Below, in pieces: positions 61,516-64,000 of a stretch of 64,000 nt of DNA (position 1 is the stretch's first letter; each line of letters opens with the position of its first letter). The position numbers and the translations under genes were made by a program. Under the pieces are notes generated by a model. It was not told the origin of the DNA, made no database searches, and saw nothing but the letters and a program-made list of their open reading frames with translations. The DNA is from Dankookia rubra. Lineage in GTDB: Bacteria > Pseudomonadota > Alphaproteobacteria > Acetobacterales > Acetobacteraceae. The stretch is taken from the NCBI RefSeq assembly GCF_004355005.1, contig NZ_SMSJ01000018.1, positions 48,462-112,461 on the forward strand, read 5' to 3'.

Positions 61516-63105
61516 CTATGGAGGTCCTGACCCGGCGCCCCGGCGGAAGGGGGCGGCGTCCTGCGCGCAAACCGTCCCCTCGGGCGGCAGGGTGCCCTCG
61601 ATCAGGTACGCGCTCTCGATCGCCGCGGCGCAGCGGCTCGGGTTCAGCAGCACGGTGTGGCCGTACCCCTCCACCGTCAGCAGCCGCGCCTGGCCGAGCA
61701 GCCCGGCCATGGCGACGGCGTTTTCATAGGCCGTCGAGGGGTCGAAGGTATTGCCGATCACCAGCACCGGCGCCGGGTTGCGGTCCCAGGGGCCGGCATA
61801 GCGCTCGGCGGCGCGGGCCGGCCAGGCGGAGCAGGGCTCGTCGCCCCAGCTCAGCACCTCCCCCACCGGGCCGCCGCGGCCGACGGCGAATTCCGCGAGG
61901 CGGCGGAAGGCGGCGCCGCGGCGGGGGTTGGGGCTTTCGGCGCATTCCACGGCCAGGTCCTGCAGCGGGCTGGTGTAGGGATCCTCCGCCTCGGGCACCG
62001 GCGCCGCCGCGGGCGGGGGCGAAGCCGCGGGCGCCGCCGCCGGCGCGTCGTGCAGCGCCTGCAGCAGGCCGGCGGCGAAGGCCCAGCCGCGGAAGCCGCC
62101 GGGCCGCGGCTCCACCGTGAAGAGCACGCCCTGCATTTCCGCCAGCAGCCCAGCATAGTCGATGGACACGCCCTCGGCCGTGATGGGGCCTTGGCGCAGC
62201 CGGTCCAGCAGGGCCGCGAACTTCGCCCGCGTCGCCGCCGGGCTGCCGGCCGAGAAGGCGCAGGCGCCCTCCCCCGCCCCGGGCCCGGCCGCGCCGCAGA
62301 GGTCGAGGAAGCGGTCCAGCGTGCGGCCGGTGGCGATGTCGTTCAGCAGGCGCAGCGCCGTGCTGAGCCCGGTCCCCCGCGCGTTCCAGGCGACCGGGTC
62401 GACATTGCCGTCCAGCACCATGGCGCGGACGCCCCGGGGAAACAGGTTGGCATAGACCGCGCCGAGATAGGTCCCGTAGGAGACGCCGAGATAGCTGAGC
62501 TTCGCCTCGCCCACCGCCTGGCGCAGCAGGTCCAGGTCGCGCGCCGTGTCGGCGGTCGAGACATGCGCCAGCCGGGCGCCATTGCGGGCCTCGCAGAGGC
62601 GGCCATAGGCCTCGAAGCGGGTGATCCAGGCGGCCTGTTCGGCTGACCCGACGGGGAAGCTGCCGGTCGGGATGCCGTCGAAGAAGGCGGCCTCGGCCTC
62701 GGCATTCGGGAAGCACTGGATGCCGTCGCTGTCGCCGATGCCGCGGGGGTCCCAGGAGATGAGGTCGAAGGCGGCGCGCAGCGGCGCGGGAAAGAGCGGC
62801 AGCCAGGCCGGCAGGTCCCTTGTGCCGGCGCCGCCCGGGCCGCCGGGGTTGAAGAAGAGCGTGCCGATGCGGCGGGACGGGTCCTCGGCCGGGCGGCGGA
62901 CGACGGAGAGCGTGAGGCGGCGGTGCTCGGGGTGGCGGTGGTCGAGCGGGACCTCGAAGCGGGCGCAGTCGAAGCCGGATTGGGCGGGGCTGGCGCAGGG
63001 GGTCCAGTCCAGGGTGGGGGGTGGGTTGGCGGTGGCGGGGCGGAGGGGGGCGGCGAAGAGCGCACAGAGCAGGAAAGCGGCGCGGAGGCCGGCGTGGCGA
63101 TGCAT
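61516..63105 (-). CDS. Secreted alpha/beta hydrolase, tripeptidyl-aminopeptidase (TAP) type
   Basis: This 529-residue protein has a signal peptide (AAFLLCALFAAPLRPATA). The core has LFFNPGGPGGAGT (oxyanion), DLISWDPRGIGDSD, the nucleophile elbow GVSYGTYLG near residue 211, the late acid in VIGNTFDPSTAYE and the triad His in VEGYGHTVLLNPSRC. The last region, with its Cys pair, is the TAP-like C-terminal domain. It would release N-terminal peptides or esters in the periplasm. It is transcribed toward the hyu operon, 429 bp away. Confidence 0.92.
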   Translation of the reverse strand: MHRHAGLRAAFLLCALFAAPLRPATANPPPTLDWTPCASPAQSGFDCARFEVPLDHRHPEHRRLTLSVVRRPAEDPSRRIGTLFFNPGGPGGAGTRDLPAWLPLFPAPLRAAFDLISWDPRGIGDSDGIQCFPNAEAEAAFFDGIPTGSFPVGSAEQAAWITRFEAYGRLCEARNGARLAHVSTADTARDLDLLRQAVGEAKLSYLGVSYGTYLGAVYANLFPRGVRAMVLDGNVDPVAWNARGTGLSTALRLLNDIATGRTLDRFLDLCGAAGPGAGEGACAFSAGSPAATRAKFAALLDRLRQGPITAEGVSIDYAGLLAEMQGVLFTVEPRPGGFRGWAFAAGLLQALHDAPAAAPAASPPPAAAPVPEAEDPYTSPLQDLAVECAESPNPRRGAAFRRLAEFAVGRGGPVGEVLSWGDEPCSAWPARAAERYAGPWDRNPAPVLVIGNTFDPSTAYENAVAMAGLLGQARLLTVEGYGHTVLLNPSRCAAAIESAYLIEGTLPPEGTVCAQDAAPFRRGAGSGPP

Positions 63106-63173
63106 CGGATGGTGGCCTCCGCCTTCGGTGAATCGGCCTTCGTAAGGCTAACGGTCAGGCCGGGGCCCGGGAA

Positions 63174-63593
63174 TCACATGGTTGCGGGGTCGGGCGCGAG
63201 CCAGTTCTCCAGCGCGAGGCCGGGGACGCGCTGGAACTCCCGGAGGTTGGCGGTGACCAGGGTGGCGCCGAGCGCCAGGGCATGGGCGGCGATCAGCAGG
63301 TCGTTGGGGCCGATCGGGGTGCCGGCGGCGTCTAGCGCGGTGCGGAGGGTGCCATAGGCGGCGTCGGCCGGGGCTTCCAGCGGCAGGATGGGAAGCTGGC
63401 CGAGGATCGCCGCGACGCGGGCCTGGATCCGGGGCGAGCCGCTGCGGGCAGCGCCGGTGCGAAGCTCGGCGGCGGTGACGATGCCGGGGGCGATGGCACC
63501 CTCGCCGACGCGGGCGATGTGGGGCGGCACGCGGCCCTGGGGATTGCGCATCAGGTCGGGGACGATGTTGGTGTCGAGCAGGGTGCGCGTCAC
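63174..63593 (-). CDS. vapC: VapC-type PIN-domain toxin
   Basis: This 139-residue PIN domain has the acidic active-site set: Asp in LLDTNIVPDLMR, Glu in VTAAELRTG, and Asp in GPNDLLIAAHALALGATLVTANLREFQRV. It is an RNA-cleaving toxin expected to be held inactive by VapB. It starts at a GTG overlapping the vapB stop (GTGA), which gives the usual antitoxin-first coupled order. All catalytic positions are intact. Confidence 0.92.
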   Translation of the reverse strand: MTRTLLDTNIVPDLMRNPQGRVPPHIARVGEGAIAPGIVTAAELRTGAARSGSPRIQARVAAILGQLPILPLEAPADAAYGTLRTALDAAGTPIGPNDLLIAAHALALGATLVTANLREFQRVPGLALENWLAPDPATM

Positions 63594-63841
63594 AGCGCGA
63601 CAGGCGGCGGCGGCAGGAGGGTCTCGTCCATGTCGGGGAAAGGCTCGTCCAGCGGCGCCCAGCCGGCGAGCAGGGCGAGCAGGCCGGCCTCGCGCACGGG
63701 CTCGATGATCAGGCGGTTGCCCTCGCGGTGGATCAGGGCGTCCTGGCCGGGAAGTTCGATCTCCACCGGGATGCGGATGGCCTGGTTGCGGTTGTTGCGG
63801 AAGAGAGGGACGCGGCGGGGTGGCGGATTGGGCTGGGGCAT
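63590..63841 (-). CDS. vapB: VapB-type antitoxin (AbrB/SpoVT DNA-binding family)
   Basis: This 83-residue protein has the swapped-hairpin DNA-binding start VPLFRNNRNQAIRIPVEIELPGQDALIHREGNRLIIEP, then a flexible C-terminal arm (WAPLDEPFPDMDETLLPPPPVAL) of the type that occupies the toxin active site. It would neutralise VapC and repress its own promoter. Its start is 106 bp from the transposase start; the insertion sequence end lies within that gap and may replace its native upstream sequence. Confidence 0.9.
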   Translation of the reverse strand: MPQPNPPPRRVPLFRNNRNQAIRIPVEIELPGQDALIHREGNRLIIEPVREAGLLALLAGWAPLDEPFPDMDETLLPPPPVAL

Positions 63842-63946
63842 GGAGGCGGCCTGGGTGGGGTTTGCCTACGACATCTGCCGCGCCGGAGCGGGACTGTCGG
63901 CATTTCCGTGTGTTGCCGGTCATGAGGGAATGGAAGGAGCTCCCCC

Positions 63947-64000
63947 ATGGCTCGACGGAAGGCGCCGCACATCGCTGATGAGTTGCTGGACCAGCTGCTG
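63947..64000 (+). mobile_element. IS256-family insertion sequence, 5' end of transposase
   Basis: The last 54 bases encode MARRKAPHIADELLDQLL, matching the N-terminus of IS256-family transposases, which begin MARRK and continue into DELLDQLLAG. GGAAGGAGC lies upstream of the ATG. The left inverted repeat is probably near 63888-63925 (GGGACTGTCGGCATTTCCG), but its outer limit and the target duplication cannot be fixed without the other end. Confidence 0.7.

Overview
The window is about 70% G+C, almost fully coding, and looks like chromosome of an alphaproteobacterium of the Acetobacteraceae (Roseomonas-like) type. This is inferred from base composition, from the number of periplasmic Bug/TctC binding proteins, hydantoinase/oxoprolinase pairs, CoA-transferases and amidohydrolases, and from the housekeeping genes (hemB, bpt, parC, recO, greB). 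No rRNA, tRNA, CRISPR array or prophage was seen. The only mobile element is the first 18 codons of an IS256-type transposase at the right edge.

Layout. 1-3.5 kb: end of hemB, an SDR and two alpha/beta hydrolases. 3.5-8.6 kb: a malonate-type module in which malonyl-CoA decarboxylase, a MatC-like carrier and a CaiB/BaiF CoA-transferase are divergent from a GntR regulator. 8.7-16 kb: aldehyde and alcohol dehydrogenases, small envelope proteins, a penicillin-acylase-type Ntn hydrolase, bpt and a DUF202 protein. 16-25 kb: a HAF-repeat remnant, parC, a secreted protein, recO, an SbmA/YddA-like membrane protein, a hybrid histidine kinase broken by several lesions, and greB. 24.9-34 kb: a ROK-family protein whose halves are in swapped order, a hydrolase/Bug/amidohydrolase cluster, a two-subunit molybdenum hydroxylase and a CoA-transferase that also has its lobes in reverse order. 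34-41 kb: a KGG stress protein, DUF6489, TonB, a DUF3141 protein resembling PHA synthase, enoyl-CoA hydratase and a D-aminoacylase-type amidohydrolase. 41-50 kb: an MFS transporter, a cupin, a quinone reductase and a tightly coupled operon (CMD protein, ThDP enzyme, 3-hydroxyacyl-CoA dehydrogenase, SDR). 50-61 kb: an eight-gene, translationally coupled operon of two hyuAB pairs around a complete TRAP transporter, ending in a MaoC hydratase. 61.5-64 kb: a secreted TAP-type hydrolase, a VapBC pair and the IS edge.

How the genes fit together. Most of the accessory content is uptake plus first-step breakdown of organic acids, amides and cyclic amides. Binding proteins and a TRAP system bring substrates in. 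Hydrolases and amidohydrolases open them, and CoA-transferases, hydratases and dehydrogenases pass the products to acyl-CoA metabolism. The observations most worth following are the apparent circular permutation of the ROK protein, the lobe-swapped CoA-transferase, the hyu-TRAP-hyu operon with CTCAA/TTGAG repeats upstream, the multi-lesion kinase with a 17-bp tandem duplication, and a dispersed palindrome-bounded intergenic repeat.
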